Source of the DNA: Petrimonas mucosa
GTDB taxonomy: Bacteria > Bacteroidota > Bacteroidia > Bacteroidales > Dysgonomonadaceae
DNA length: 64,000 bases
Direction of reading: 5' to 3'
Assembly (NCBI RefSeq): GCF_900095795.1
Contig: NZ_LT608328.1
Span: forward strand, 2,039,001-2,103,000
Part shown: positions 16,417-26,243 of the stretch, in pieces
How positions within the stretch are numbered: the stretch's first letter is position 1
Layout of the letters: each line of letters starts with the position of its first letter
Position numbers and translations under genes: made by a program
The notes under the pieces: model-generated
Told to the model about the DNA's origin: nothing
What the model saw: only the letters and a program-made list of their open reading frames with translations
Database searches by the model: none

Positions 16417-18975
16417 ATGAAAAAATTATCAGTCGGCCTGCTGGCCCTGTTGCCAATATTTGGATTTGCACAGCGAAACAGTGAAACCGTCTCATTGAAT
16501 GATGGTTGGTTCTTCTCGCAAACCGGCAAGAATAGCTGGTATGAAGCTCAGGTACCCGGTTCGGTGCAACAAGAGCTTGTCCGTCATCAAATTTTGCCCG
16601 ACCCGTTCTACGGAACCAACGAAAAGCTGGTTCAATGGGTCGAGGATGAGAACTGGGACTTTAAAAAGAGTTTTACCGTCTCGTCAGAGCAACTGAGCTA
16701 TGACGATGCCCTAATCTTCTTCGAGGGCTTGGATACACAAGCCGACGTATTTCTGAACGGAACCCGTATCCTCCGTTCGGAGAACATGTTTGTCGGCCAT
16801 AAAATTTCGGTGAAGAGCATACTCAGGGAGGGAGAAAACAGCCTCTATATCCGTTTCTATTCACCTGTCCAGTCGCTTATGCCGGCACGGCTCACCGCAG
16901 GATACGACTACCCGGCCGGAAACGACCATCGCGAGGAGAAACTGAGCATCTACAACCGGAAAGCGCCCTATCAGTTCGGTTGGGACTGGGGCATCCGTAT
17001 CGCACAGATGGGTATCTGGAAGCCGGTTTCACTGGTATTTTACGACAAGGTCCGCATCGACGATCTCTACGTGAAGCAACAATCAGTTACGGAAGAGAAG
17101 GCAACGATCGAAAATGTTGTCGACCTTATTTCTGTCGCCGACGGGGCTGTTTCAGCGACCGTTACGGTTGAATACGGTACGGCGGGTGAAACTGTAAAGT
17201 CGGTGTCGAAGGAGGTGATCCTCCATCCGGGGGGCAACACTGTTTCGATTGGATTGCAGATTCCACATCCCAGAAGGTGGATGCCGACCGGGTGGGGCGA
17301 GCAGCACCTGTACGAATTTACCGCCACTGTGTCTATTGACAATAAGGTAGTTAGCAGTAAATCTGAAAGAATCGGTTTACGATCGGTCCGTCTGGTTCAG
17401 GAGCCGGATGAACATGGCAGATCATTCTACTTCGTGGTGAATGGCATCCCATTCTTTGCCAAAGGGGCCAACTACATTCCCGGTGAGATATTCATCTCGC
17501 AGCAGGACAACGAGTATTATGAAAAACTCTTCGACAATATTGAAGCGGCTAACATGAACTTTGTCCGTGTCTGGGGTGGTGGCATCTACGAAAACGATGA
17601 GTTTTACCGCCAGGCCGACGAGAGAGGGATTCTGGTGTGGCAGGATTTCATTTTCGGCTGCGTCCCCTACCCGTCCGACGATTGGTTCCTGGCCAATGTG
17701 AAAGAGGAGATCGTCTACAATATTAAAAGGCTGCGCAACCGGGCTTCCCTGGCCTTCTGGTGCGGCAACAACGAGGTGGAGGAAGGACTTCAGCACTGGG
17801 GCTGGGAGAAACAGTACCCAGCTGAGATCCACAAGAGCTGGTTAGGCGGTTACGACAAATTGTTCCGGTCACTCATCCCGGACCTGGTAAGGGAGTACGA
17901 CGGTACCCGCAGCTATATCCACGGCTCTCCCTACGATTCCAACTGGGGCAACCCCGAAACGTTCGCCTCGAGTGACGTGCACGATTGGGGACTCTGGTAC
18001 GGACACCTCCCGTTTGAACGGATGGCGGACCGGCTACCGCGCTTTGCCAGCGAATTCGGCTTCCAGTCTTTCCCCGAAATGAAAACCATCCGCTCTTTTG
18101 CTCCCGAAGATCAATGGAGCCTGGAGAGCGAAGTGATGAAAGTTCACCAGAAGGCATCAACGGGCAACTCGCTCATCAAGAAATATATGGAGATGTATTA
18201 TCACGAACCCCGGAATTTCGAAGATTTTGTCTATATCGGCCTGGTGATGCAGGGCAACGGCATGGAGGAGTCGGTTGAGGCGATGCGCCGTGGCCGCCCC
18301 TACTGCATGGGTGCACTCTATTGGCAGATCAACGACGACTGGCCGGTAGTCTCCTGGTCGAGCATCGACTATTATGGTAACTGGAAAGCGCAGCACTACC
18401 GGATGCGTGATGTGTTGGCCCCGCTGGCGCTGGGTGTGGAGCTCAAGGATAACCGGCTGAACTACTACACCTTGTCGGACTACCTTACCGACAGGAACAA
18501 CCTGCAGTTAACCGTGCAGGTGGTCGATTTCAACCGCGGCGTAGTGAAAGAGTTCCGGGAGAAGGTGGATGCGAAAGCCAACTCCAGTCAGGTGGTAAAG
18601 AGCTTCAACGCCAGTGAACTGGTACCGGAAGAAGAGAGGGCAAGCAGGATGATCCGTGCTTGGTTGAGCGACAGCAGCGGAAAAAGAGTCTCCACAAGGG
18701 ACTATTTCTTCCATTGGCCCAACAAGCTGAACCTGCCGGAGACCAAGGTGGAGACTTCGGTGAAATATGCCGATGGCAAATATACCGTCACGCTCAGAAG
18801 CAAAAAGCTGGCAAAGGATGTTTACGTAGAGATCCCCGTCATGGGAGCCAGGTTTTCCGATAACTTCGTCGACCTGATTCCGGGAGAGAAGAGGGTGATC
18901 GAGATTACCTCCCCGCTGCTGAAAGCATCTGAAAAGAGCCCCGTCACTGTAAAGCATATCAGAGAGACCTACTGA
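16417..18975 (+). CDS. Beta-mannosidase, glycoside hydrolase family 2
   Basis: 852 residues with a signal peptide (residues 1-18). The N-terminal jelly-roll, an immunoglobulin-like domain and a TIM barrel follow the GH2 order. CGNNEVEEG carries the acid/base Glu and RFASEFGFQSFP the nucleophile Glu. RVWGGGIYE and the W-rich segments mark it as the mannosidase branch. It should release mannose from the non-reducing ends of beta-mannosides, probably in the periplasm. The gene stands alone, without SusC/SusD partners, so it is not part of a visible polysaccharide utilisation locus. Serine dehydratase follows 17 bases downstream. Confidence 0.93.
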   Translation: MKKLSVGLLALLPIFGFAQRNSETVSLNDGWFFSQTGKNSWYEAQVPGSVQQELVRHQILPDPFYGTNEKLVQWVEDENWDFKKSFTVSSEQLSYDDALIFFEGLDTQADVFLNGTRILRSENMFVGHKISVKSILREGENSLYIRFYSPVQSLMPARLTAGYDYPAGNDHREEKLSIYNRKAPYQFGWDWGIRIAQMGIWKPVSLVFYDKVRIDDLYVKQQSVTEEKATIENVVDLISVADGAVSATVTVEYGTAGETVKSVSKEVILHPGGNTVSIGLQIPHPRRWMPTGWGEQHLYEFTATVSIDNKVVSSKSERIGLRSVRLVQEPDEHGRSFYFVVNGIPFFAKGANYIPGEIFISQQDNEYYEKLFDNIEAANMNFVRVWGGGIYENDEFYRQADERGILVWQDFIFGCVPYPSDDWFLANVKEEIVYNIKRLRNRASLAFWCGNNEVEEGLQHWGWEKQYPAEIHKSWLGGYDKLFRSLIPDLVREYDGTRSYIHGSPYDSNWGNPETFASSDVHDWGLWYGHLPFERMADRLPRFASEFGFQSFPEMKTIRSFAPEDQWSLESEVMKVHQKASTGNSLIKKYMEMYYHEPRNFEDFVYIGLVMQGNGMEESVEAMRRGRPYCMGALYWQINDDWPVVSWSSIDYYGNWKAQHYRMRDVLAPLALGVELKDNRLNYYTLSDYLTDRNNLQLTVQVVDFNRGVVKEFREKVDAKANSSQVVKSFNASELVPEEERASRMIRAWLSDSSGKRVSTRDYFFHWPNKLNLPETKVETSVKYADGKYTVTLRSKKLAKDVYVEIPVMGARFSDNFVDLIPGEKRVIEITSPLLKASEKSPVTVKHIRETY

Positions 18976-18992
18976 AAAAAAGTATACGCAAT

Positions 18993-20222
18993 ATGAAATC
19001 TTTAAAAGAGCTATACAGAATCGGCAACGGTCCCTCGAGCAGTCACACGATGGGACCCAAAAAGGCGGCAGAGATGTTTCTCGAAAGGGTGCCACAGGCT
19101 GCAAGATACGTGGTTACGCTCTACGGAAGCTTGGCGGCCACAGGAAAAGGACACTTGACCGACACCGCCATCCTGAAGGTGTTGGAGCCGCACGCACCCA
19201 CTACCGTGGAATGGTTACCCAGAACATTTCTGCCGTTTCATCCCAATGCGATGAAGCTTGAAGCATTCAGTGCGGTGGGGAGCCTTATCGACAGCTGGAC
19301 AGTCTACAGTATCGGCGGTGGTGCGTTGAGTGACGGCAACGCCATCGTGGGACTCAGCGAAGAGACCCAGAAGGATATCTATCCGATGACCACCATCTCC
19401 GAAATCCAGGCTTGGTGCGAACAGAACGGTAGAACCTACTGGGAATATGTCGAAATGCACGAGGATCCCGATATCTGGGACCATCTGTCTGAAGTATGGA
19501 GTGTGATGAAAGCGGCAGTAAGAAACGGCCTGGACAACGAAGGAGTATTGCCCGGCCCGCTGAATCTGCAGCGCAAGGCGGCCTCCTATTTTATCAAGGC
19601 TAAAGGCTACAAGGCTTCGCTTCAATCGCGTGGACTGGTATTTGCCTATGCACTGGCCGTCTCCGAAGAGAACGCTGCCGGCGGCAGGATTGTTACCGCA
19701 CCCACTTGCGGTTCATGTGGCGTACTGCCGGCCATCCTCTACCATCTGGAAGAGACCCGGAATTTCAGTGAAACACGCATCCTGAGGGCGCTGGCCACGG
19801 CCGGTCTGTTCGGTAACGTAGTGAAACAGAATGCATCGATATCGGGTGCCGAGGTGGGTTGTCAGGGAGAGGTGGGCGTGGCCTGTTCCATGGCGGCAGC
19901 CGCGGCTAGCCAGCTCTTTGGCGGCAGTACGGCACAGATCGAGTATGCAGCCGAGATGGGACTGGAACATCACCTGGGAATGACCTGCGACCCGGTTTGT
20001 GGCCTGGTGCAGGTTCCCTGTATCGAACGGAATGCATACGCAGCTGCCCGTGCACTCGACGCCAACCTCTACTCTTCGTTTACCGACGGCAGCCACCTGG
20101 TGTCGTTCGACCGTGTGGTGGCGGTGATGAAACAGACCGGCCATGACCTCCCCTCGCTCTACAAGGAGACCGGAGAGGGAGGATTGGCTAGAGATTGGGC
20201 TTATACATCTCCTGAGCGGTAA
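18993..20222 (+). CDS. sdaA: L-serine ammonia-lyase (iron-sulfur, single chain)
   Basis: 409 residues combining the beta and alpha parts of bacterial serine dehydratase. The start GNGPSSSHTMGP is the substrate-loop motif. Cys residues in TCGSCGVLP, GCQGEVG and CDPVCGLVQVPC bind the 4Fe-4S cluster that replaces PLP. It converts serine to pyruvate and ammonia. It follows the mannosidase by 17 bases and may be co-transcribed. Its last 35 bases overlap the convergent DUF1080 gene, so both C-terminal coding regions share DNA. Confidence 0.95.
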   Translation: MKSLKELYRIGNGPSSSHTMGPKKAAEMFLERVPQAARYVVTLYGSLAATGKGHLTDTAILKVLEPHAPTTVEWLPRTFLPFHPNAMKLEAFSAVGSLIDSWTVYSIGGGALSDGNAIVGLSEETQKDIYPMTTISEIQAWCEQNGRTYWEYVEMHEDPDIWDHLSEVWSVMKAAVRNGLDNEGVLPGPLNLQRKAASYFIKAKGYKASLQSRGLVFAYALAVSEENAAGGRIVTAPTCGSCGVLPAILYHLEETRNFSETRILRALATAGLFGNVVKQNASISGAEVGCQGEVGVACSMAAAAASQLFGGSTAQIEYAAEMGLEHHLGMTCDPVCGLVQVPCIERNAYAAARALDANLYSSFTDGSHLVSFDRVVAVMKQTGHDLPSLYKETGEGGLARDWAYTSPER

Positions 20223-21567
20223 TACCGCACTCTTTCATCATCTCGATGCAATATTCCAGCTTGCCAAAATCGGAGTTGGAGTTGTTGGTCCCGAACGTGA
20301 ACTTGAGTCCCGCGGCTTTGGCCTTCTGAATGAACGACTTGTTGGGGATTTTATACCTGTGGTTGATCTCCAGCACCTTATTGGTTCTCACCATGGCTTC
20401 GATCACCCTCTCCTGACGTTCATCCGTCCAGAACTCCTCATAACGGTCGTTCATCACATCAGGCAGGAAAGTGGGGTTTACATAGACATCCATCGGTTCA
20501 TCCATCACCTTTACAATATTCTCCACAATCAGGTCCATATACTCCTGTTCATTGTCGATAAATACCTCTTCCGGGATCCAGAGGCGGGTTCTGTTGCCTT
20601 TGCGGTCGGTAAAGGTCATCGCATCGGTAAATACGTAATTGAACAGGTTGCGAACCTCCGGCGAGAAGGTTGTCGGCCATTCGCGTCCCTCTCCCTGCAT
20701 AGCCTGAATAAAGGGTTCTCCCTTCATCCGTTCAAAATATTCCACCACCTCGGCATCGTTTTGGATGGGAAATCCGATACCGCAGTTGGGAGCCAGCGCA
20801 TAGTTGATACCGTACCGGCGTGATTGAGACTTGGCCAGCTCCAATGTCAGGTCCTCCTTCAGATGAACGTGATAATCGAGCACCGGAAAATTGGCCTGGT
20901 GCAACCTGATGATCCCGTCGGTCGATTCGTCGATCGCCTCGGCAAGCTGGTTGCTGATCAACGCCTTTTCGACCTTCAGCGGCGTCATCTCAACAGATCG
21001 TATCTCGATGACACCTTCGGTACCTTGAATGGAGATCGTGCCCTTGGAAAGGATTTGCGACCGGTTCTCCGGTGTGCGGTACGGTTGGGCGGGTTCGATA
21101 TACTCTACCAGCAACTGATCGTTGACTGCCACCTCGATCTTTTTACCCTCTACCCTTATACGCAGGTCGAACCACTCATTGTCATCAACAATCGATTTTA
21201 CAAGGTTTCTGACCGACAACAAACTTCCCGTTTTTGTCCACCACTCCGGGTGGTCCGTATCGTTATCGAGGGCAACGGCATAACCGCCATTACCGTTTTC
21301 ATCTGTATGAAAGCGAACCTCCCCCTTCCCCTTTTCCACCGTTCTTGCCGTTACTAGCAGTTCAAAATCGGTGAAGGTCGCGTTCTTCAAGGTCATCTTT
21401 CCGGCATCAGCCATGCCGATTACCGAATCGGAAAGGTTAACCGTCCCTTCTGTCAGCCAACCAGCCAGATTCCCCCCGTCGAAGAGGATCCTCTTCTTCT
21501 CCTGTTCTCCACAACCCGAAATGAGAAGGATGAGAACAGAGAGCAAGGATAACATCATTTTACCCAT
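20188..21567 (-). CDS. Lipoprotein fusing a DUF1080 domain to a PHP/amidohydrolase-like domain
   Basis: 459 residues. A lipobox ending in SGC (Cys 19) indicates lipid anchoring. Residues about 27-205 match the DUF1080 concanavalin-like domain (FDGGNLAGW, WFDLRIRVEGKKIEVAVN), known from 3-keto-disaccharide hydrolases. Residues about 225-459 form a metal-hydrolase-like domain that starts VLDYHVHLKED and ends with TFGTNNSNSDFGKLEY. Its second half may hydrolyse a phosphate or amide; which is unknown. The porin gene lies 28 bases upstream on the same strand, so uptake and processing of one substrate is plausible. Two fused domains of this kind are unusual. Confidence 0.75.
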   Translation of the reverse strand: MGKMMLSLLSVLILLISGCGEQEKKRILFDGGNLAGWLTEGTVNLSDSVIGMADAGKMTLKNATFTDFELLVTARTVEKGKGEVRFHTDENGNGGYAVALDNDTDHPEWWTKTGSLLSVRNLVKSIVDDNEWFDLRIRVEGKKIEVAVNDQLLVEYIEPAQPYRTPENRSQILSKGTISIQGTEGVIEIRSVEMTPLKVEKALISNQLAEAIDESTDGIIRLHQANFPVLDYHVHLKEDLTLELAKSQSRRYGINYALAPNCGIGFPIQNDAEVVEYFERMKGEPFIQAMQGEGREWPTTFSPEVRNLFNYVFTDAMTFTDRKGNRTRLWIPEEVFIDNEQEYMDLIVENIVKVMDEPMDVYVNPTFLPDVMNDRYEEFWTDERQERVIEAMVRTNKVLEINHRYKIPNKSFIQKAKAAGLKFTFGTNNSNSDFGKLEYCIEMMKECGITAQEMYKPNL

Positions 21568-21595
21568 AGCATTAATTTTTAAAAGATTATGATTT

Positions 21596-22603
21596 CTAGA
21601 AATTCAATAGCAGTTCAACTGTAAACTTGTTCGAATCCATCTCATCATTGAGATCCAGAAAATCGAGCGGGCGATTCATGAAATAGTGTTCGTAGTCGAA
21701 ACGGAGTATCGACGAGAAGATTTTCTTTGTAAGTCCAAAACCAAGGCCAACTGTCAACCGTCCCACGTCGTATCCCTTCTCGTCCGATTGTTCGTCGATG
21801 GCATCCCACCTGACCGCCGGCACGACACTCTTGAAAATATAGTTCTCATTCAATGGGAAGGCATAAGCGCCCTGCAGGTAATAGGCCGACAACTGTTCCC
21901 CGTCCACCGCTCTGTTGTCGCGCCTCATGAATTCTGTTTCAACCTTCCAGTTGTCACCCTGATAGCGCAGGTCGGCCCCATAAATGAAGTAATGGATTGT
22001 GGAGCTGTTGGGATAGTCGTAAAACTTGAATGTCGACCGTAACCCGGTCATGTTGCCCAGCTCGAGGCGGCCTCCGTACGACAGTTCGTTACGCCAGACC
22101 GGATCGTTGATCGTATTTCCGTTATAGGCCCCGAATTCGATGGAGACGGGAACTGTAGCCATGGCAAAATTGTAATCGGCCAGAAAACCGATATCACGGG
22201 TACCAATATAATATTTGCCGAGAAATGTCCGGTTGGCAAACATCAGGCTACCGGGCGAGATCGCGTAGGAGTTGAAGAGTGGAATGCCAATCTGTCCCAC
22301 GGAAAGAGACAACCCTTCAACAGGTTCGAACGAGCCATAGAGATCGAGTACCTTGAAGTTGCCGTTATCACTAAGTTCTACCTGTCCCCGGTATGAAACG
22401 AAGGGAGTGAAGTAACCCCGCACACCCAACCTGGAATTTCTGACTGAAAACCTGGAGTTCCCCGTCTCGGAGGCGTACTCAAATTTGTTCTTCATTGTTC
22501 CGTATACCTGGAAAGTCGGATAACGGACCGATGTGGTCTCCTGTGCTGCTACAAGCAGAAAAGGGAGCATGAAAATCGTAACGAATAGTTCTCTTTTTAA
22601 CAT
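21596..22603 (-). CDS. Outer-membrane porin, OprO/OprP (porin O/P) family
   Basis: 335 residues with a signal peptide (1-20) and alternating amphipathic strands typical of a beta barrel, ending in a strand with a terminal Phe (VELLLNF), the outer-membrane insertion signal. RNSRLGVRGYFTPFVSYRGQ and VGQIGIPLF resemble phosphate-selective porin O/P proteins. Ion preference cannot be inferred. It precedes the DUF1080 lipoprotein by 28 bases, so they are likely one operon. Confidence 0.8.
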   Translation of the reverse strand: MLKRELFVTIFMLPFLLVAAQETTSVRYPTFQVYGTMKNKFEYASETGNSRFSVRNSRLGVRGYFTPFVSYRGQVELSDNGNFKVLDLYGSFEPVEGLSLSVGQIGIPLFNSYAISPGSLMFANRTFLGKYYIGTRDIGFLADYNFAMATVPVSIEFGAYNGNTINDPVWRNELSYGGRLELGNMTGLRSTFKFYDYPNSSTIHYFIYGADLRYQGDNWKVETEFMRRDNRAVDGEQLSAYYLQGAYAFPLNENYIFKSVVPAVRWDAIDEQSDEKGYDVGRLTVGLGFGLTKKIFSSILRFDYEHYFMNRPLDFLDLNDEMDSNKFTVELLLNF

Positions 22604-22624
22604 GAATAAATTAACGTTTAAACT

Positions 22625-23164
22625 TTAATATCTGATTCCCGCCGTCTGAGCCTCCCTCTCGAGCATGCTCCGCTTGATCTCCGTTCCCCAGAAATAGCCG
22701 CCCAAACGACCATCGGAACGGACTACACGGTGGCAGGGAATGATGCAAGATACGGGATTATTCCCGATAGCCGATCCTACCGCCCGAACTGCCTTCGGTT
22801 TACCAATGGCTTGGGCTACCGCCTTGTAGGATGAGACCTCGCCGACAGGTATCTGCAGCAGCGCATTCCAGACACTCAACTGAAAACCGGTTCCCGCAAC
22901 GTGGAGCGTAAGGTCCGAAGCATCACCCTTTTCGAGATGGTTCAACACATGCTGATGCAGTGGAAGATACTTTTCCTGCACTGTCGCGCCACCATATCGC
23001 TTTTTCAGATCGTTCAGCACCTTCTCCCTTTCACCGAAACCCACATAGCAGACCCCAATCGAGGTGGAGGCAATAACTGCCTGGCCATAGCCGGTTGTAT
23101 GAAGGGAATAGCTGATCACTTCACCACTCAGCTCCTTTTTGTTCATCGGAATAATTGTAACCAT
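22625..23164 (-). CDS. ogt: Methylated-DNA-protein-cysteine methyltransferase
   Basis: 179 residues (or 173 if it starts at the MNKKEL Met at 23146). IPCHRVV contains the acceptor Cys that takes the alkyl group from O6-alkylguanine, and a helix-turn-helix with VSSYKAVAQAIGKPKAVRAVG precedes it. The enzyme is used once per repair event. Length and the absence of an AraC domain fit Ogt rather than Ada. It sits between apbE and the porin; spacing of 61 and 21 bases allows read-through. Confidence 0.93.
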   Translation of the reverse strand: MVTIIPMNKKELSGEVISYSLHTTGYGQAVIASTSIGVCYVGFGEREKVLNDLKKRYGGATVQEKYLPLHQHVLNHLEKGDASDLTLHVAGTGFQLSVWNALLQIPVGEVSSYKAVAQAIGKPKAVRAVGSAIGNNPVSCIIPCHRVVRSDGRLGGYFWGTEIKRSMLEREAQTAGIRY

Positions 23165-23225
23165 ATAGCGGTTTTACATTTGCAACCCACTGGGTGCTTG
23201 TTTTCTAAAAAAGCAAATTTTCGGA

Positions 23226-24239
23226 TTAATCGGCAAAAAACTGTTCGAACCCCTCGGAATAGGCAATGTCGAGGGTGCTGTCTGCTTTCACATAAATGAA
23301 ATAGTAGTGCAATCCGGGGATCTTGCTGGCGATCTCTTTCGACTTTTCCAGTCCCGAAGCCATGAATGCCGTGGCGTAGGCATCGGCGGTCATGCAATCA
23401 TCGGCAATCACGGTTGCTCCCAGGATATCCTGTTCCGACGGGTAACCGGTCTGTGGATCGATGGTGTGGGCATACTTCCGCCCTTCCTTCACATAGTAGT
23501 TACGATAATTTCCCGATGTGGCCAACGCCTTGTCGCAAAGCGACAGGATGGTCTGAAGTTCATGCTGCAATCCGGTATTGTCGTCAATCGGCCTGTCCAC
23601 CCCGATGCGCCAACATACCCCTTTGTCGTTCACCCCTTTGGCCACTATTTCACCTCCGATCTCAACCATATAGTTTTCAACGCCGTAGCTATCCAGTAAC
23701 CGGGCAACCAGATCGCATGAGTAGCCCTTTGCAATGGCAGAGGTGTTTAATTGTACCCTCGGATCTGACTTGACCACATTGCCTTCATTGTCGATCCATA
23801 TCTTCTCATAGCCTACAAACTGCTTCAGGCTGTCGATAATTTCCGGCGTAACCTTATCGATGTTCTTGAACCCGAATCCCCAAGCATCGATAAGGGGTGA
23901 AGCGGTAATGTCGAATTTGCCTTCACTTACCCTCGACACCTCCATCGCCTTGGAGAAAACCTCCATAAAGAGCGGGTCGGGTTTCACCGGGAGATTGTTG
24001 TTTATGTTGGTAATCACCGTATTCTCCCTGAAGGGGTTCAGGGAGTGTTCAAATCGCTCCAGTTCTGCCAGGATCTCATTTTCCAGCGACTCTCCATAGG
24101 CATATTTGATGTGGTAGGAGGTATGGAAGATCTCGCCACTGTTATGGTGGTATGAGTAGTTACCGCCCTTCCGTGCCGATTGGCATGAAGTGAGCAGCAG
24201 CAGGAGGATCACTCCTGAAAATATTTTTCCTAAACCCAT
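23226..24239 (-). CDS. apbE: FAD:protein FMN transferase (ApbE) lipoprotein
   Basis: 337 residues. The leader ends LLLTSC (Cys 19), so it is a lipoprotein. The ApbE core is present: AWGFGFKN, AIAKGYSCDLVARLLD, VEIGGEIVAKG and a magnesium-binding TADAYATAFMASG. It attaches FMN to threonine in partners such as NqrB/NqrC and RnfG. No nqr or rnf gene is in this window. Its start overlaps the end of the nitroreductase gene by 10 bases. Confidence 0.93.
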   Translation of the reverse strand: MGLGKIFSGVILLLLLTSCQSARKGGNYSYHHNSGEIFHTSYHIKYAYGESLENEILAELERFEHSLNPFRENTVITNINNNLPVKPDPLFMEVFSKAMEVSRVSEGKFDITASPLIDAWGFGFKNIDKVTPEIIDSLKQFVGYEKIWIDNEGNVVKSDPRVQLNTSAIAKGYSCDLVARLLDSYGVENYMVEIGGEIVAKGVNDKGVCWRIGVDRPIDDNTGLQHELQTILSLCDKALATSGNYRNYYVKEGRKYAHTIDPQTGYPSEQDILGATVIADDCMTADAYATAFMASGLEKSKEIASKIPGLHYYFIYVKADSTLDIAYSEGFEQFFAD

Positions 24240-24748
24240 ATGGTAATCTCGTTTAACGCTTTTCTTTTCTTCTCTCCCGCTGGAGCCACCTCTTCGGTTT
24301 GCGGATAACCGACGGGCAGCAACGCAATCGGTTCAACCCCCTCGTCGAGAGACAATTTCTCTTTTATGACATCTGGATTGAAATTGCAGACCCAGCAGGT
24401 CCCCAATCCAAGATCAGTGATTTTCAACACCATATGTTCAACTGCAATTGCTATGTCGATATCGAGGTGATCCTTGCCGTCAACCTGACGTTTCCACGAT
24501 TGCCGATGGTCGCCGCACGCCAGAATGTAGAGTGGCGCACTGTTGAACCACTCCCTCGGGTAGCTTTCCCGTATGGCCCGCTTGGCCTCTTCAGAGGCGC
24601 AGACATAAAACTTCCAGGGTTGGAAGTTTACCGCCGACGGAGCTAAACGTGCACTTTCAATTATCGACTCAATAATATCAGGTTCAATAGGTTGACTCTT
24701 GAATTTTCGAACCGATCTGCGCGAATGGATAATCTCGTCGAGTTTCAT
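24230..24748 (-). CDS. Nitroreductase family flavoprotein
   Basis: 172 residues, short form. RRSVRKFKSQPI at the N-terminus binds FMN phosphate, SAVNFQPWKFYV follows, and GLGTCWVCNFN near residue 120 completes the flavin site. It should reduce nitro compounds or quinone-like substrates with NAD(P)H; the physiological substrate is unknown. The gene is the third of a tight operon, 12 bases after the glycosyltransferase and overlapping apbE. Confidence 0.88.
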   Translation of the reverse strand: MKLDEIIHSRRSVRKFKSQPIEPDIIESIIESARLAPSAVNFQPWKFYVCASEEAKRAIRESYPREWFNSAPLYILACGDHRQSWKRQVDGKDHLDIDIAIAVEHMVLKITDLGLGTCWVCNFNPDVIKEKLSLDEGVEPIALLPVGYPQTEEVAPAGEKKRKALNEITIWV

Positions 24749-24760
24749 CTCATATCTCTT

Positions 24761-25711
24761 TTAAAACTCCTCTTCAATCCTGTAGTTGTTCCGGTCCGGT
24801 GAATTGCGGGAGATCAGCTCCCCCAAAAAACCGGTAAGGAAAAGCAATGTGCCCAGAATCATCATCGTGAGGGAGATGAAGAAGTAGGGCGACTCGGTCA
24901 CCAGCCGGTAAGGATTGCCTACATGCATATCGTAGAGTTTGGTGGCTCCCACCACGATGGCGGCCACAAAACCTAGAATGAAGACAATGCTGCCCAGGAG
25001 TCCGAAGAAGTGCATCGGCTTTTTGCCGAACTTATTCAGGAACCAGATGGTGAGCAGATCGAGATAGCCGTTCACGAAGCGGTTGGCACCGAACTTGCTT
25101 TTTCCATATTTGCGGGCCTGATGGTGTACCTCTTTCTCGCCAATGCGCTTAAAGCCGGCATCCTTTGCCAGGATGGGAATGTAGCGGTGCATATCGTTAT
25201 AGACCTCGATGCTTTGGGCCAATGAACGTTTATAGGCCTTGAGCCCGCAATTGAAGTCGTGTAGCTTGATGCCCGACACCCTCCTTGCCGTGGCGTTAAA
25301 AAGTTTCGACGGCAGGTTCTTGGTCAGCTTGGCATCGTAACGCTTCCGCTTCCAGCCCGAAACCAGGTCGTAATTCTCCTCCTTGATCATCCGGTAGAGT
25401 TCGGGAATCTCGTTGGGGCTATCCTGCAGGTCGGCATCCATTGTGATCACCACATCACCTTTCACTTTCCGGAAAGCACAGTGCAGGGCCGGCGATTTGC
25501 CGTAGTTTCGCTGAAACTTTATCGCCTTCACCCGATCAGACTGCTCCCTGAATCGGGTAATCACCTCCCAGGAGCGATCGGTACTTCCATCGTCAACAAA
25601 GATGATTTCGTACGAAAACCGGTTCTCTTCCATTACCCGCCTGATCCACGCATAAAGTTCAGGCAGCGATTCTTCCTCGTTGTAGAGGGGAATTACGACA
25701 GAAATATCCAT
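24761..25711 (-). CDS. Membrane-anchored family 2 glycosyltransferase (DPM1/ArnC-like)
   Basis: 316 residues from the ATG giving MDISVVIPLYNEEESLP, which falls 1 base after the DUF4199 stop codon; the longer frame lacks family similarity. The GT-A domain shows FVDDGSTD, TMDADLQDSP and a QXXRW-related HHQARKYGKS. Two C-terminal transmembrane helices (about 230-300) anchor it. Such enzymes move a sugar to polyprenyl phosphate at the inner membrane. Acceptor and sugar are not determined by the sequence. Confidence 0.9.
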   Translation of the reverse strand: MDISVVIPLYNEEESLPELYAWIRRVMEENRFSYEIIFVDDGSTDRSWEVITRFREQSDRVKAIKFQRNYGKSPALHCAFRKVKGDVVITMDADLQDSPNEIPELYRMIKEENYDLVSGWKRKRYDAKLTKNLPSKLFNATARRVSGIKLHDFNCGLKAYKRSLAQSIEVYNDMHRYIPILAKDAGFKRIGEKEVHHQARKYGKSKFGANRFVNGYLDLLTIWFLNKFGKKPMHFFGLLGSIVFILGFVAAIVVGATKLYDMHVGNPYRLVTESPYFFISLTMMILGTLLFLTGFLGELISRNSPDRNNYRIEEEF

Positions 25712-25712
25712 A

Positions 25713-26243
25713 TCAATACGGTCTACGTTTAATGGGTTGGTACCTGCGGACAAGCGGCACAAGCAGCAGCGAGAGAATCATGCCGATCAGAACATCGGTC
25801 ATGATCACATTGCTGAAGATATAATTTACGGTACTCGGCAACGGCTGTGCCTCCAGCGATTCAGCCACCCGTTCGTTCAAATTCATCATCTTTACGGTCT
25901 CGATCATTGTCTCGTAGAGCTTGCCGACATATGCCTGGTCGATCCATGTGATATGAATGAAGACAATGACTGCTTCCAGAAGCGAGGCAAAAAAGAAGAG
26001 CAGGATGCCAAACCGAACACCGTGCCAGTATCCCAGATTATTACCCGTTACAAAGGTTTTGTACTTGAACAGAAAGTAAAAAAGGAGAAGCGGCGTACCC
26101 AGGGTCAGCAATGACCCGAACAGATTCAATGCCGGAATGCGCGTCGCACCCATCACAAAAAGATACTTCAATATCCAGAACAGACCCAAAAAAACACCAC
26201 CATACATGGCGTAGTTCATCAACTGACTTTTATCTTCCTGCAT
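25713..26243 (-). CDS. DUF4199 domain membrane protein
   Basis: 176 residues with four hydrophobic helices; the family is found mainly in Bacteroidetes and has no assigned function. An amphipathic middle (YVGKLYETMIETVKMMNL) separates helices 3 and 4. It comes first in an operon followed by a polyprenyl-phosphate-type glycosyltransferase with a 1-base gap, a common Bacteroidetes pairing that hints at a partner role in envelope glycan assembly. Confidence 0.75.
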   Translation of the reverse strand: MQEDKSQLMNYAMYGGVFLGLFWILKYLFVMGATRIPALNLFGSLLTLGTPLLLFYFLFKYKTFVTGNNLGYWHGVRFGILLFFFASLLEAVIVFIHITWIDQAYVGKLYETMIETVKMMNLNERVAESLEAQPLPSTVNYIFSNVIMTDVLIGMILSLLLVPLVRRYQPIKRRPY

